DNA from: Erysipelotrichaceae bacterium | Lineage (GTDB): Bacteria; Bacillota_I; Bacilli_A; Erysipelotrichales; Erysipelotrichaceae | Assembly: GCA_017419065.1 (NCBI GenBank) | Contig: JAFOMB010000167.1 | Coordinates: forward strand, 1 to 23,369 | Length of the DNA: 23,369 bases | Direction: 5' to 3' | Shown: positions 14,086-23,369 of the stretch, one piece after another | Layout of the letters: each line of letters begins with the position of its first letter | Numbering within the stretch: the first letter of the stretch is position 1 | Position numbers and translations under genes: made by a program | Notes under the pieces: model-generated | Database searches by the model: none | Seen by the model: only the letters and a program-made list of their open reading frames with translations | Told to the model about the DNA's origin: nothing

Positions 14086-15102
14086 ATGGCAATGACGCAA
14101 AGAATGATCGATATCTTACGGGCTATCGTAGATGAATTCGTTGCGACAGCGGAACCGGTAGGTTCCAAGACTCTGGTAGAGAAATATCAGCTGCCGTATT
14201 CGAGTGCGACGATCCGTAATGATATGGCTGCACTGGAGACCCTGGGGTATATCGAGAAACCTCATACCTCAGCCGGACGTATCCCTTCCAATAAGGGCTA
14301 TCAGTATTACTGTGAACACCTTCTGAACAAGGATGTCGACGAAGATGTCAAGTACGCGCTCAGCACCATGCTGAACCACGATACGATGAACATCGAAGAT
14401 GCGATCAAGGAATCCTGCCGTATGATCTCGGACATGACCAATCTCACCAGCGGCATGCTGGGACCGGACAGCGGCAAGCAGACCCTTCAGCATCTGAAAG
14501 TATTCCCGATCGATAAGAAGACAGCTGTCTGCGTCTTCGTGACATCGAGCGGCTATACCGAATCCAAGACATTCAACTTTCAGGACGAGGTGTCCTTAGA
14601 GGATATCGAGAAGTGTACCGAGATCCTCAACGACAGGCTGCGCGGCACCGCGATCGTGGAACTGCCGGAAAGACTGGAATCTTTAAGACCGATCTTAGTC
14701 GACAGTATCCAGCGCTATGAACTGCTGTTCAACGCGTTTGCCAGCGCCTTCGTCAAATTCGCCAGTGAAAACCTGTATTTCGACGGTACGGAGAAGATGA
14801 TGTATCAGCCGGAATATGCCGATGTCGAAAAGCTGAAAAAGATATCGAGGTTCTTCAGCGATTCCCAGTTCTTCCGCCGGATGATCGATCACAAGGATGA
14901 TGAGAATGCGATCGTCGCTAAAACTGCAAAGGGAACAGAACTGATGTGGAAGGATGACCTGGCGATCATCTCTTCCGAGATCAAGATCAATGATGAGGAC
15001 AACGCCAGACTCATGGTGGTCGGTCCCCGCAGAATGGAGTATAACCGTGTCATCTCCCTGCTGAACTACATCACCAAGGAGATCGAGGATATGTTCCGCT
15101 AG
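14086..15102 (+). CDS. hrcA: Heat-shock repressor HrcA
   Basis: HrcA represses chaperone genes by binding CIRCE operators and is controlled by chaperone availability. The 338-residue protein starts with a winged helix (residues about 1-75): EPVGSKTLVEKYQLPYSSAT, then IRNDMAALETLGYIEKPHTSAGR, which is the family's recognition-helix region. A GAF-like sensor domain and the HrcA-specific C-terminal segments follow, including VVGPRRMEYNRVISLLNYI near the end. The ATG at 14086 has AAGGAGGG 6 nt upstream; a second ATG at codon 3 is possible. It controls its own operon through two CIRCE sites and probably clpB through a third. Confidence 0.97.
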   Translation: MAMTQRMIDILRAIVDEFVATAEPVGSKTLVEKYQLPYSSATIRNDMAALETLGYIEKPHTSAGRIPSNKGYQYYCEHLLNKDVDEDVKYALSTMLNHDTMNIEDAIKESCRMISDMTNLTSGMLGPDSGKQTLQHLKVFPIDKKTAVCVFVTSSGYTESKTFNFQDEVSLEDIEKCTEILNDRLRGTAIVELPERLESLRPILVDSIQRYELLFNAFASAFVKFASENLYFDGTEKMMYQPEYADVEKLKKISRFFSDSQFFRRMIDHKDDENAIVAKTAKGTELMWKDDLAIISSEIKINDEDNARLMVVGPRRMEYNRVISLLNYITKEIEDMFR

Positions 15103-15113
15103 AAAGGAGTTCC

Positions 15114-15656
15114 ATGGAGCAGGAAACAAAGAAAGAAGAAGTAAAAGAAGAAAAGAAGGACGATGTCGAAGTCAAAGAGGATGAAGAGATCGTCGAAGAC
15201 CTCAATGAAGAGGATGAAGTCGAAACGCTGAAGAAAGAAATAGCCAGACTGAAGAATGCCTATGCCCTGGCTTACGCCGATACAGAGAATCTGAAGAAGA
15301 GACTGCAGGCAGAAGCGGAACAGACCAGAAAGTACCGTATCCAGTCGTTTGCGATGGAAGTGCTTCCGGTCATAGACAATCTGGAAAGGGCACTGAAACA
15401 GGAAGTCAAGGAAGAAGACAAGGGCTTCTATGACGGTGTCAAGATGATCTACGATCAGCTGTGGAAGGCTCTGAAAGATGAGGGCGTCACAGAGATCGAG
15501 GCACAGGACAAGCCGTTCGATGCGAATGTCCATCAGGCATTGCTCTCGGAGAAGAAAGAGGGCGTGGAACCGGGCATGGTCATCGAAGTGCTGCAGAAAG
15601 GCTACAAACTGAAAGACAGAATATTGAGACCGAGTTTCGTAAAGGTCAGTGAATAA
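15114..15656 (+). CDS. grpE: Nucleotide exchange factor GrpE
   Basis: GrpE releases ADP from DnaK during the chaperone cycle. The 180-residue protein has a very acidic, lysine- and glutamate-rich N-terminus (about residues 1-45). A long coiled-coil helix follows with ENLKKRLQAEAEQTRKYRIQ, and the C-terminal beta domain carries the family signature at PFDANVHQALL and VLQKGYKLKDRILRPSFVKV. AAAGGAG precedes the ATG, 11 bp after hrcA. The acidic N-terminus is longer than strictly needed but is common in Gram-positive GrpE. Confidence 0.96.
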   Translation: MEQETKKEEVKEEKKDDVEVKEDEEIVEDLNEEDEVETLKKEIARLKNAYALAYADTENLKKRLQAEAEQTRKYRIQSFAMEVLPVIDNLERALKQEVKEEDKGFYDGVKMIYDQLWKALKDEGVTEIEAQDKPFDANVHQALLSEKKEGVEPGMVIEVLQKGYKLKDRILRPSFVKVSE

Positions 15657-15668
15657 GGAGGAATATTT

Positions 15669-17492
15669 ATGAGCAAGATCATTGGAATCGATTTAGGTAC
15701 GACAAATTCATGTGTATCCGTCTATGAAGGCGGAGAAGCCAAAGTTATCACCAACCCGGAAGGCAACCGTACGACACCGTCTGTCGTCGCGTTCAAGGGC
15801 GATGAGATCATCGTCGGCGATGCGGCCAAGAGACAGGTCGTCACCAACAAGGATTCCGTCTCTTCCATCAAGAGACTGATGGGATCCAACCAGAAGGTCA
15901 ATGTCAACGGAAAGAACTACACCCCGCAGGAGATCTCGGCCATGATCCTTCAGTATATGAAGAGCTATGCCGAAGCCTACCTCGGTGAAAAGGTAACCAA
16001 GGCTGTCATCACGGTCCCGGCTTACTTCAACGATGCCCAGAGACAGGCAACCAAGGATGCCGGTAAGATCGCCGGTCTTGAAGTCGAACGTATCATCAAC
16101 GAACCGACAGCTGCCGCTCTGGCATTCGGTATCGACAAGACAGACAAGGAACAGAAAGTCCTGGTCTTCGACCTGGGCGGCGGTACCTTCGATGTCTCCA
16201 TCCTGGACTTAGCCGACGGAACCTTTGAAGTCCTGGCTACAGCCGGTGACAACCACTTAGGCGGCGATGACTTCGATAACGTCATCGTTGACTGGATGGC
16301 TGAAGATTTCAAGAAACAGTACGGTATCGATCTGAAGGCCGACAGAATGTCCTTACAGAGAATGAAGGAAGCGGCTGAAAAGGCCAAGAAAGACCTGAGT
16401 GCCATGGTCCAGACCCATATCTCCTTACCGTTCATCTCTGCCAACGCCTCCGGACCTCTCCACTATGAAGCGGATCTGACACGTGCGAAATTCGATCAGA
16501 TGACCAAGTTCCTCGTCGACAGGACGATCGGACCGGTCAAACAGGCACTGAGCGATGCCGGTTTATCCGCATCTGAGATCGATCAGGTCCTCCTGGTCGG
16601 CGGTTCTACGAGAATGATCTCCGTTCAGGAAGCTGTCAGACAGGAGCTCGGCAAGGAACCGAACAAGTCCGTCAACCCGGATGAAGTCGTCGCCATGGGT
16701 GCGGCTATCCAGGGTGCTGTCCTGACGAATGATGTCAACGATGTCCTCCTGCTGGATGTCACACCGCTGTCCTTAGGTATTGAAACACTGGGCGGCGTCA
16801 TGACAGTCATGATCCCGAGAAATACCACGATCCCGACATCCAAGTCCCAGATCTTCTCGACAGCTGCCGATAACCAGCCGGCTGTCGACATCATGGTCTA
16901 CCAGGGCGAAAGACCGATGGCCAAAGACAACAAGCTCTTAGGAAACTTCCAGCTGACAGGCATCGCGCCGGCCATAAGAGGTATCCCGCAGATCGAAGTC
17001 AAGTTCGATATCGATGTCAACGGTATCGTCCATGTCTCGGCTACCGATAAGGCTACCAACAAGTCCCAGGACATCACGATCTCCAATTCTTCAGGCTTAA
17101 GCGACGCGGAGATCGACAAGATGGTCAGAGAAGCCGAAGAAAACAGAGCTGCCGATGAAAAGAGAAAAGAAGAGGCAGAACTCAAGAACAAGGCCGAACA
17201 GTTTATCTCTCAGATCGACGATCAGCTCTCCACTGAGAATCCGAATGTAACGGAAGACCAGAAGAAACAGGTCAAGGATCTGCGTGACGAACTGCAGAGA
17301 GCCGTGGATTCCAACGACTACGATACATTGCGCAGAAAGCTCGATGAACTCGAAAAGGCTGCACAGGCCATGAGCGAAGCGATGTACCGTCAGCAGGCCC
17401 AGGGCAATCCGCAGGATGCCGGACAGAGTTTCAGCAATAACTCCAGTAACGGCGGAGATGACTATGTCGATGCCGATTTCAAGGCAAAGTAA
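15669..17492 (+). CDS. dnaK: Chaperone DnaK (Hsp70)
   Basis: This ATP-driven chaperone holds unfolded segments. Its 607 residues show all Hsp70 hallmarks: IGIDLGTTNSCVSV at the N-terminus, the second signature VFDLGGGTFDVSILDL, the third VLLVGGSTRMISVQEAV, the linker DVLLLDVTPLSLGIETLGG, and a C-terminal lid ending in a Gly/Asn-rich stretch and DDYVDADFKAK. AAGGAGG precedes the ATG, 12 bp after grpE. The length fits Gram-positive DnaK, which lacks the insert found in proteobacterial proteins. Confidence 0.98.
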   Translation: MSKIIGIDLGTTNSCVSVYEGGEAKVITNPEGNRTTPSVVAFKGDEIIVGDAAKRQVVTNKDSVSSIKRLMGSNQKVNVNGKNYTPQEISAMILQYMKSYAEAYLGEKVTKAVITVPAYFNDAQRQATKDAGKIAGLEVERIINEPTAAALAFGIDKTDKEQKVLVFDLGGGTFDVSILDLADGTFEVLATAGDNHLGGDDFDNVIVDWMAEDFKKQYGIDLKADRMSLQRMKEAAEKAKKDLSAMVQTHISLPFISANASGPLHYEADLTRAKFDQMTKFLVDRTIGPVKQALSDAGLSASEIDQVLLVGGSTRMISVQEAVRQELGKEPNKSVNPDEVVAMGAAIQGAVLTNDVNDVLLLDVTPLSLGIETLGGVMTVMIPRNTTIPTSKSQIFSTAADNQPAVDIMVYQGERPMAKDNKLLGNFQLTGIAPAIRGIPQIEVKFDIDVNGIVHVSATDKATNKSQDITISNSSGLSDAEIDKMVREAEENRAADEKRKEEAELKNKAEQFISQIDDQLSTENPNVTEDQKKQVKDLRDELQRAVDSNDYDTLRRKLDELEKAAQAMSEAMYRQQAQGNPQDAGQSFSNNSSNGGDDYVDADFKAK

Positions 17493-17524
17493 ATCTTGAA
17501 GAATAAAGCAGAAAGGGGGTACTT

Positions 17525-18661
17525 ATGGCCAAAAGAGATTACTATGAAGTACTGGGCATAGAGAAAGGCGCCAGTGAAGATGAGATAAAGAAAGCCTATC
17601 GGAAACTGGCGAAGAAGTACCACCCGGATATCAATAAAGCGCCGGATGCGGAAGAGAAGTTCAAGGAAGTCAATGAAGCCTATGAAGTTCTCTCCGATCC
17701 GCAGAAGCGTTCTGCCTATGATCAGTTCGGATTCGCCGGCATGGACGGTGCGAACAGCTACGGAGGATTTAACGGCAGCAGCGGTTTTGGAGGCTTTGAA
17801 GACATCAATGATATCTTCTCGAGCTTCATGGGCGGCGGTTTCTCCGGCTTCAACTTCGGAGGTCAGTCTTCCAGAAGGAATACCGGACCGATCAAGGGTG
17901 AGAACCGCTATATGGAGATGAACATCGACTTCCTCGATGCCGTACACGGTGTCGATAAAGTCGTCAATCTCACTGTCGATGAAAAGTGCCCGCACTGCAA
18001 CGGCAGCGGTGCCGCTTCCCCGTCTGATATCGAGACCTGTCCGACCTGCAAGGGCTCCGGCAGAGTCGTCAGACAGACCAGAACCGCCTTCGGGGTCATG
18101 CAGCAGACAGCGGCGTGCCCGGATTGCAGGGGAACAGGCAAGCACATCAAGAAGATCTGCCCGTACTGCAAGGGAGAAGGCTATCTCCGCAAGAAGGAGG
18201 AAGTCGAAGTCTCTATTCCGGAAGGCATCAACTCCGGACAGCAGGTCAGACTGGCAGGATATGGTGAAAGAGGGGAAAACGGCGGCCCGAACGGCGACCT
18301 CTATATCGAAGTCAATGTGAGACCGCACAAGTATTTCACCAGAGAGAGAAACAACATCTTCATCAAGGTACCGATCTCGGCTGTCGATGCGACACTCGGC
18401 TGCAAGGTCGACGTCCCGACGTGCCATGGCGATGTGGAAGTCAACATCCCGGCCGGTACACAGCCTGGCCAGCAGCTCCGCTTGAAGGGCTATGGCGTCA
18501 AGGATCTGCGTACTTCTGCGATGGGCGACCAGTTTGTCGAGGTACAGGTCACGATCCCTACAAAGCTCTCCAGAGAGGAAAAGGAACTCTACCAGAAACT
18601 CTCCGGAAAGACCGGAAAGAAGATGTCTGTCTTCGAAAAATTCAAACAGGAATTTAAGTAA
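17525..18661 (+). CDS. dnaJ: Co-chaperone DnaJ (Hsp40)
   Basis: DnaJ delivers clients to DnaK and stimulates its ATPase. The 378-residue protein is a complete type I DnaJ. It has a J domain with the HPD motif near residue 33 and a Gly/Phe-rich region with repeated GFGG-like units at about 75-120. Four CxxCxGxG zinc-binding repeats follow (CPHCNGSG, CPTCKGSG, CPDCRGTG, CPYCKGEG), then the C-terminal client-binding domains. The ATG has AAAGGGGG upstream. A 14-bp hairpin that begins in its last codons ends the operon before clpB. Confidence 0.97.
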   Translation: MAKRDYYEVLGIEKGASEDEIKKAYRKLAKKYHPDINKAPDAEEKFKEVNEAYEVLSDPQKRSAYDQFGFAGMDGANSYGGFNGSSGFGGFEDINDIFSSFMGGGFSGFNFGGQSSRRNTGPIKGENRYMEMNIDFLDAVHGVDKVVNLTVDEKCPHCNGSGAASPSDIETCPTCKGSGRVVRQTRTAFGVMQQTAACPDCRGTGKHIKKICPYCKGEGYLRKKEEVEVSIPEGINSGQQVRLAGYGERGENGGPNGDLYIEVNVRPHKYFTRERNNIFIKVPISAVDATLGCKVDVPTCHGDVEVNIPAGTQPGQQLRLKGYGVKDLRTSAMGDQFVEVQVTIPTKLSREEKELYQKLSGKTGKKMSVFEKFKQEFK

Positions 18662-18684
18662 GAGGAAACTCTTGCTTAAATTTT
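18651..18684 (+). terminator. Terminator hairpin of dnaJ with a GAAA tetraloop
   Basis: AATTTAAGTAAGAG (18651-18664) and CTCTTGCTTAAATT (18669-18682) form a 14-bp stem (one G-U pair) closed by the GAAA tetraloop. The stop codon is in the left arm. The T-run is short and partly inside the stem, so read-through into clpB is possible. Confidence 0.65.
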
Positions 18685-18689
18685 ACAGA

Positions 18690-18695
18690 TATATT
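18690..18695 (+). promoter_or_regulatory. Candidate -10 of clpB
   Basis: TATATT (five of six bases of TATAAT) overlaps the first bases of CIRCE operator 3, closely repeating the geometry of the hrcA promoter. There is no good -35 at 16-18 nt, and that region lies in the dnaJ hairpin. Confidence 0.35.
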
Positions 18696-18720
18696 AGCAG
18701 TCATAAACATGTAGTGCTAA
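18694..18720. promoter_or_regulatory. CIRCE operator 3, in front of clpB
   Basis: TTAGCAGTC, 9 nt, TAGTGCTAA matches CIRCE with one mismatch in each arm. Its right arm abuts the AGGAGG ribosome binding site of clpB; the joint AGTGCTAAAGGAGG is identical to that at hrcA. It indicates HrcA control of clpB. Confidence 0.88.
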
Positions 18721-18732
18721 AGGAGGTTTCAT

Positions 18733-21273
<2,541 letters not shown>

Positions 21274-21288
<15 letters not shown>

Positions 21289-21304
21289 TTCCAGCTTCTT
21301 TTTT
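21274..21304 (+). terminator. Intrinsic terminator of clpB, overlapping its stop codon
   Basis: AAGAGGCTGGA (21274-21284) and TCCAGCTTCTT (21290-21300) form an 11-bp stem with one G-U pair and a 5-nt loop, followed by a T-run. The left arm is the last codons of clpB and the stop is in the loop. The T-run leads directly into the TATAAT of the next gene. Confidence 0.85.
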
Positions 21305-21315
21305 ATAATGGGTTT
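21304..21315 (+). promoter_or_regulatory. Candidate -10 of the SpoU-like gene, directly before its ATG
   Basis: A perfect TATAAT (21304-21309) is followed by GGGTTT and then ATG at 21316. Transcription would begin at the start codon. No Shine-Dalgarno exists. The region where a -35 should be lies in the clpB terminator stem and shows only TGGATT. Confidence 0.5.
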
Positions 21316-22017
21316 ATGGAAAAATACGTAAAAGGTTCTAAAGTCTCCTATGCCCTGGGGATGTCCTTATCGATCGAAGCACTGAAGAAAAGACCGGGTT
21401 CTGTCAAAGAGATCCTTCTTTCCTCCAAGTGTCATAAAAACCGCCAGTTCGAACAGCTGGAGAATCTCTGTCATCTTCATCACGTCCCGATGAAGATCGA
21501 CGATGCGGCGATCGCCTCTCTTTCTCTCAAGGAGAACTGCTACGCCATCGCGCTCTTCGAGATCTTTGCTTCTTCCATACAGGAAGGGGATCATCTCGCC
21601 CTGGTGGACTTTGAAAGCTTCGGCGATCTGGGAACGATCCTGCGTTCCGCGGTCTCCTTCGACTACCATGAAGTCGCCCTGATCGGAAAGCATCCGGATA
21701 TCTTCGATCCCCGCTGTATCCGGGCCTCCATGGGAGCCCTGTTCCATCTGAACTTCAGCGAATTCCCGGATGTCTCTTCCTATGTGAAGGCCTATCCGGA
21801 TCACGCTCTTTATCCTTTTATCTCCCATGGTGACGCATTTGAAAAGCTCCCGTTCAGGAGCCCGTATACGTTATTCTTCTCGGAAGACTATCATGGATTG
21901 GAAAGTGTCTTTGAGAAAGGCTACACGCTTCCTCACCGTCACTTTGAAGACATCCCGCTCTCTTCTTTATCTTCGATCGTTCTATCGGAAGGCTATTACC
22001 GGAAACGCAGCCGGTAG
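21316..22017 (+). CDS. SpoU-family (SPOUT) RNA methyltransferase, divergent
   Basis: The 233-residue protein resembles TrmH/RlmB-type 2'-O-ribose methyltransferases. An N-terminal substrate-binding part (about 1-90) is followed by FGDLGTILRSA at 102-112, which matches motif 1 with the kept Arg110, and by DPRCIRASMGALFHL at 131-145. The motifs are altered: the invariant Asn of motif 1 is Asp104, motif 2 reads SEDYHGL near 189-195 instead of GxEGxG, and motif 3 (normally SLNVSVA) reads SSLSSIV at 216-222 without its Asn. It is either a divergent enzyme or a non-catalytic relative. It has no ribosome binding site and overlaps the converging radical SAM gene by 22 bp. Confidence 0.75.
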   Translation: MEKYVKGSKVSYALGMSLSIEALKKRPGSVKEILLSSKCHKNRQFEQLENLCHLHHVPMKIDDAAIASLSLKENCYAIALFEIFASSIQEGDHLALVDFESFGDLGTILRSAVSFDYHEVALIGKHPDIFDPRCIRASMGALFHLNFSEFPDVSSYVKAYPDHALYPFISHGDAFEKLPFRSPYTLFFSEDYHGLESVFEKGYTLPHRHFEDIPLSSLSSIVLSEGYYRKRSR

Positions 22018-22805
22018 CGGCAGCGGGAACAAAGGGGACTCAGTTCCTCTTCTCCTCGTAAAGAACGTATCATATTCTGATATTCCTTTGAGCTTACGAT
22101 ATCCCGTAAGCTCTTTTCATGGAGGTTTCCCAGTGAGTTATGCGCAAAGGGATCGAGGCAGCAAATCGTGACTTCGCCATGAACGTTGATGCTTAACATG
22201 TCTTCGCCACGGCAGCGTCCTCTTAAAGAGATGACATCCTCATGGATATCCGGCCAGTCAAAGAGTTCCTCTTCATAGAGGAAGGTGTTTTCAAGCAGCT
22301 GGAAGGAGTTTCTCCGTTTGGTAGGGGAGAGACCGTACTTCTCCTCTAATTCTCTCCAGAAGGCCTGTAATGAGGCGGAGAGGTGTTTCCTGTCATATAG
22401 ACGAAGCTCTAATGTGCATTTATGATCAGACTCTAATAATGTCCTGACATGGGAGAGGACTTCTTCCTGTTTCTCATAGTGATCCAGGGAGTGTAAGGAG
22501 AGGGAGCACTTGCGAAGGCACGGATGTTCAAAGAGACCCGGGTATTCCTTTAACAGAGTGGCATTGGAGACGAGCTGCAGCTTCATCCCTTCTTCATCGA
22601 GGAGATCGAGTATCCTTTCAAAGTCCGGATGGAGAAGGGGTTCTCCTAACATATGAAGATAGAGATAGGAACAGTATTCCTTGATCTGTTTTACATAGTC
22701 TTTGATCTCTTCAAAGGACATAAAAGAAGCGCCCTTGGGAAGGGTGCAGAAAGGGCAGGAGAGATTGCAGGCATCGGTGATCTCCAGATAGACTCTCTTG
22801 ATCAT
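21996..22805 (-). CDS. Radical SAM protein with SPASM-like C-terminus
   Basis: This is a likely iron-sulfur enzyme that generates a 5'-deoxyadenosyl radical; its substrate is unknown. The 269-residue protein begins MIKRVYLEITDACNLSCPFC with the CxxxCxxC motif at Cys13, Cys17 and Cys20. HMLGEPLLHPDF matches the GE motif of the radical SAM barrel. The C-terminal region has CRG, then INVHGEVTICCLD and a final CSRC, a SPASM-type pattern for auxiliary clusters. The ATG overlaps the stop of the upstream ttcA-like gene as ATGA, so the two are coupled. A strong hairpin that can act as a terminator for the opposite strand is embedded in its coding region at 22090-22117. Confidence 0.88.
   Translation of the reverse strand: MIKRVYLEITDACNLSCPFCTLPKGASFMSFEEIKDYVKQIKEYCSYLYLHMLGEPLLHPDFERILDLLDEEGMKLQLVSNATLLKEYPGLFEHPCLRKCSLSLHSLDHYEKQEEVLSHVRTLLESDHKCTLELRLYDRKHLSASLQAFWRELEEKYGLSPTKRRNSFQLLENTFLYEEELFDWPDIHEDVISLRGRCRGEDMLSINVHGEVTICCLDPFAHNSLGNLHEKSLRDIVSSKEYQNMIRSLRGEEELSPLCSRCRYRLRFR
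22090..22117 (+). terminator. Plus-strand terminator inside the opposite radical SAM gene
   Basis: GAGCTTACG (22090-22098) and CGTAAGCTC (22105-22113) form a perfect 9-bp stem with a 6-nt loop, followed by TTTT. It lies 73 nt downstream of the SpoU-like stop codon and would end that transcript, although it is coding on the minus strand. Confidence 0.65.
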
Positions 22806-23369
22806 GGCTTTTTCTTCGGCTCCAGTTTGTCCATATAGAGAGACAGCTGTTCTTTATTGTAGAGGGAGTACAGGAAGTTCTCCCTGGCATGCGGATAATG
22901 GTGATACAGCTCATTCAGCATGTCCTTCATGGCCTGACGCTGTGTATAGCCGTCATTCGGACAGCCGGAGCGGACGACCGGGATATCGAGTTCCTTTACG
23001 GTTTTGCGGATGTCCTTTTCAAAAGCCAGAGCGAAAGGGCGGATGAAGGTGATCTTCGAATTGGTCAGATACATCTTCGGATCGAAGGTGGCGATGCGGC
23101 CTCCGTAGATCATATTGAGAAGCAGGGTCTCCAGGGCGTCATCGGCGTGGTGCGCAAAGGCGACCTTGTTGCAGGAAAGGGCCTTGGCCGCATTGATGAC
23201 GGCGCCTTTTTTCAGCTGTGAGCACAGGGAACACTGTATCTGATCGTTCTTCTTATGTAAGGCCAGGATATCGGCGATCTTTGAAGCTTCGTAATGGACC
23301 TCGACATTCTCCTTCCGAAAGAAATCGAGAAGAGGGGTGATGTCTTCCTCTCCGAAATGCAGATCGATA
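22802..23369 (-). CDS. TtcA-type tRNA 2-thiocytidine synthetase, 5'-truncated
   Basis: This PP-loop ATPase thiolates cytidine in tRNA with an iron-sulfur cluster. The frame is open from the window's right edge to the stop at 22804-22802, so about 188 C-terminal residues are visible and the N-terminal SGGxDS motif is missing. Typical features are CSLC (the paired cluster cysteines), VAFAHHADDALETLLLNMIYGG (matching the HHxDD...NMxYGG block of TtcA) and SGCPNDG, with the likely third cysteine. YTQRQAMKDMLNEL follows as in the family. The adjacent radical SAM gene starts on its stop codon (ATGA). Whether it thiolates C32 as in enterobacteria is not shown by the sequence. Confidence 0.88.
   Translation of the reverse strand, partial: IDLHFGEEDITPLLDFFRKENVEVHYEASKIADILALHKKNDQIQCSLCSQLKKGAVINAAKALSCNKVAFAHHADDALETLLLNMIYGGRIATFDPKMYLTNSKITFIRPFALAFEKDIRKTVKELDIPVVRSGCPNDGYTQRQAMKDMLNELYHHYPHARENFLYSLYNKEQLSLYMDKLEPKKKP

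Noticed and set aside
17462..18427. Open frame of 321 codons opposite dnaJ
   Set aside because: Long but antisense to a fully typical DnaJ; its length comes from codon bias in the sense strand.
18662..18732. CtsR operator before clpB
   Set aside because: No tandem GGTCAAA-type heptads are present; the operator seen is a CIRCE.

Overview
The window looks like chromosome from a low- to mid-GC Bacillota bacterium, plausibly of the Erysipelotrichia type. The evidence is the hrcA-grpE-dnaK-dnaJ order under CIRCE operators, strong AGGAGG-type ribosome binding sites on most genes, a BMP-family nucleoside ABC importer, and an SEDS gene followed by rsmD. Genus cannot be settled from sequence reading alone. 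I see no mobile element, phage gene, CRISPR array, rRNA or tRNA. Gaps are short; the longest without a gene is about 200 bp (2449-2649).

Layout. (1) 1-2448: the first codons of an unknown minus-strand gene, peptide deformylase (minus), then divergently an SEDS cell-wall polymerase (FtsW/RodA type) overlapping rsmD. (2) 2650-10628: a tight eight-gene plus-strand operon with a nucleoside-binding lipoprotein, a double-domain ABC ATPase, two permeases, a nucleoside phosphorylase, a class II (FucA/AraD-type) aldolase, an MtnA-like sugar-1-phosphate isomerase and a uridine-phosphorylase-type enzyme. (3) 10663-12791 (minus): purine nucleoside phosphorylase and an MTA/SAH-type deaminase, converging on that operon. 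(4) 12828-13968: a GNAT acetyltransferase and cytidine deaminase. (5) 14002-21288: the HrcA heat-shock regulon, hrcA-grpE-dnaK-dnaJ plus clpB, with three CIRCE operators. (6) 21316-23369: a divergent SpoU-type RNA methyltransferase, converging on a radical SAM/SPASM gene and a 5'-truncated TtcA-type tRNA thiolase.

How it fits together. The nucleoside operon reads as a complete import-to-glycolysis route. Imported nucleosides would be split by phosphorolysis to base plus ribose-1-phosphate. The MtnA-like enzyme would convert the sugar-1-phosphate to the ketose, and the aldolase would cleave it to DHAP plus a two-carbon aldehyde. No phosphopentomutase or deoxyribose-phosphate aldolase is present in the window, so this looks like an alternative to the classical deo route, or a relative of the DHAP shunt for 5'-deoxyadenosine and methylthioadenosine. 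The neighbouring deaminase/PNP pair and cytidine deaminase could feed it. This is the most interesting system here; the substrate assignment is inference.

A second theme is compact gene borders. Several start codons (pdf, the SEDS gene, the GNAT gene, the SpoU-like gene) have no Shine-Dalgarno but have a -10-like hexamer ending 6-7 nt before the start codon, which would give leaderless transcripts. Three terminators (pdf, dnaJ, clpB) are built into the last codons of the gene they end, and the clpB terminator T-run doubles as part of the -10 of the next gene.
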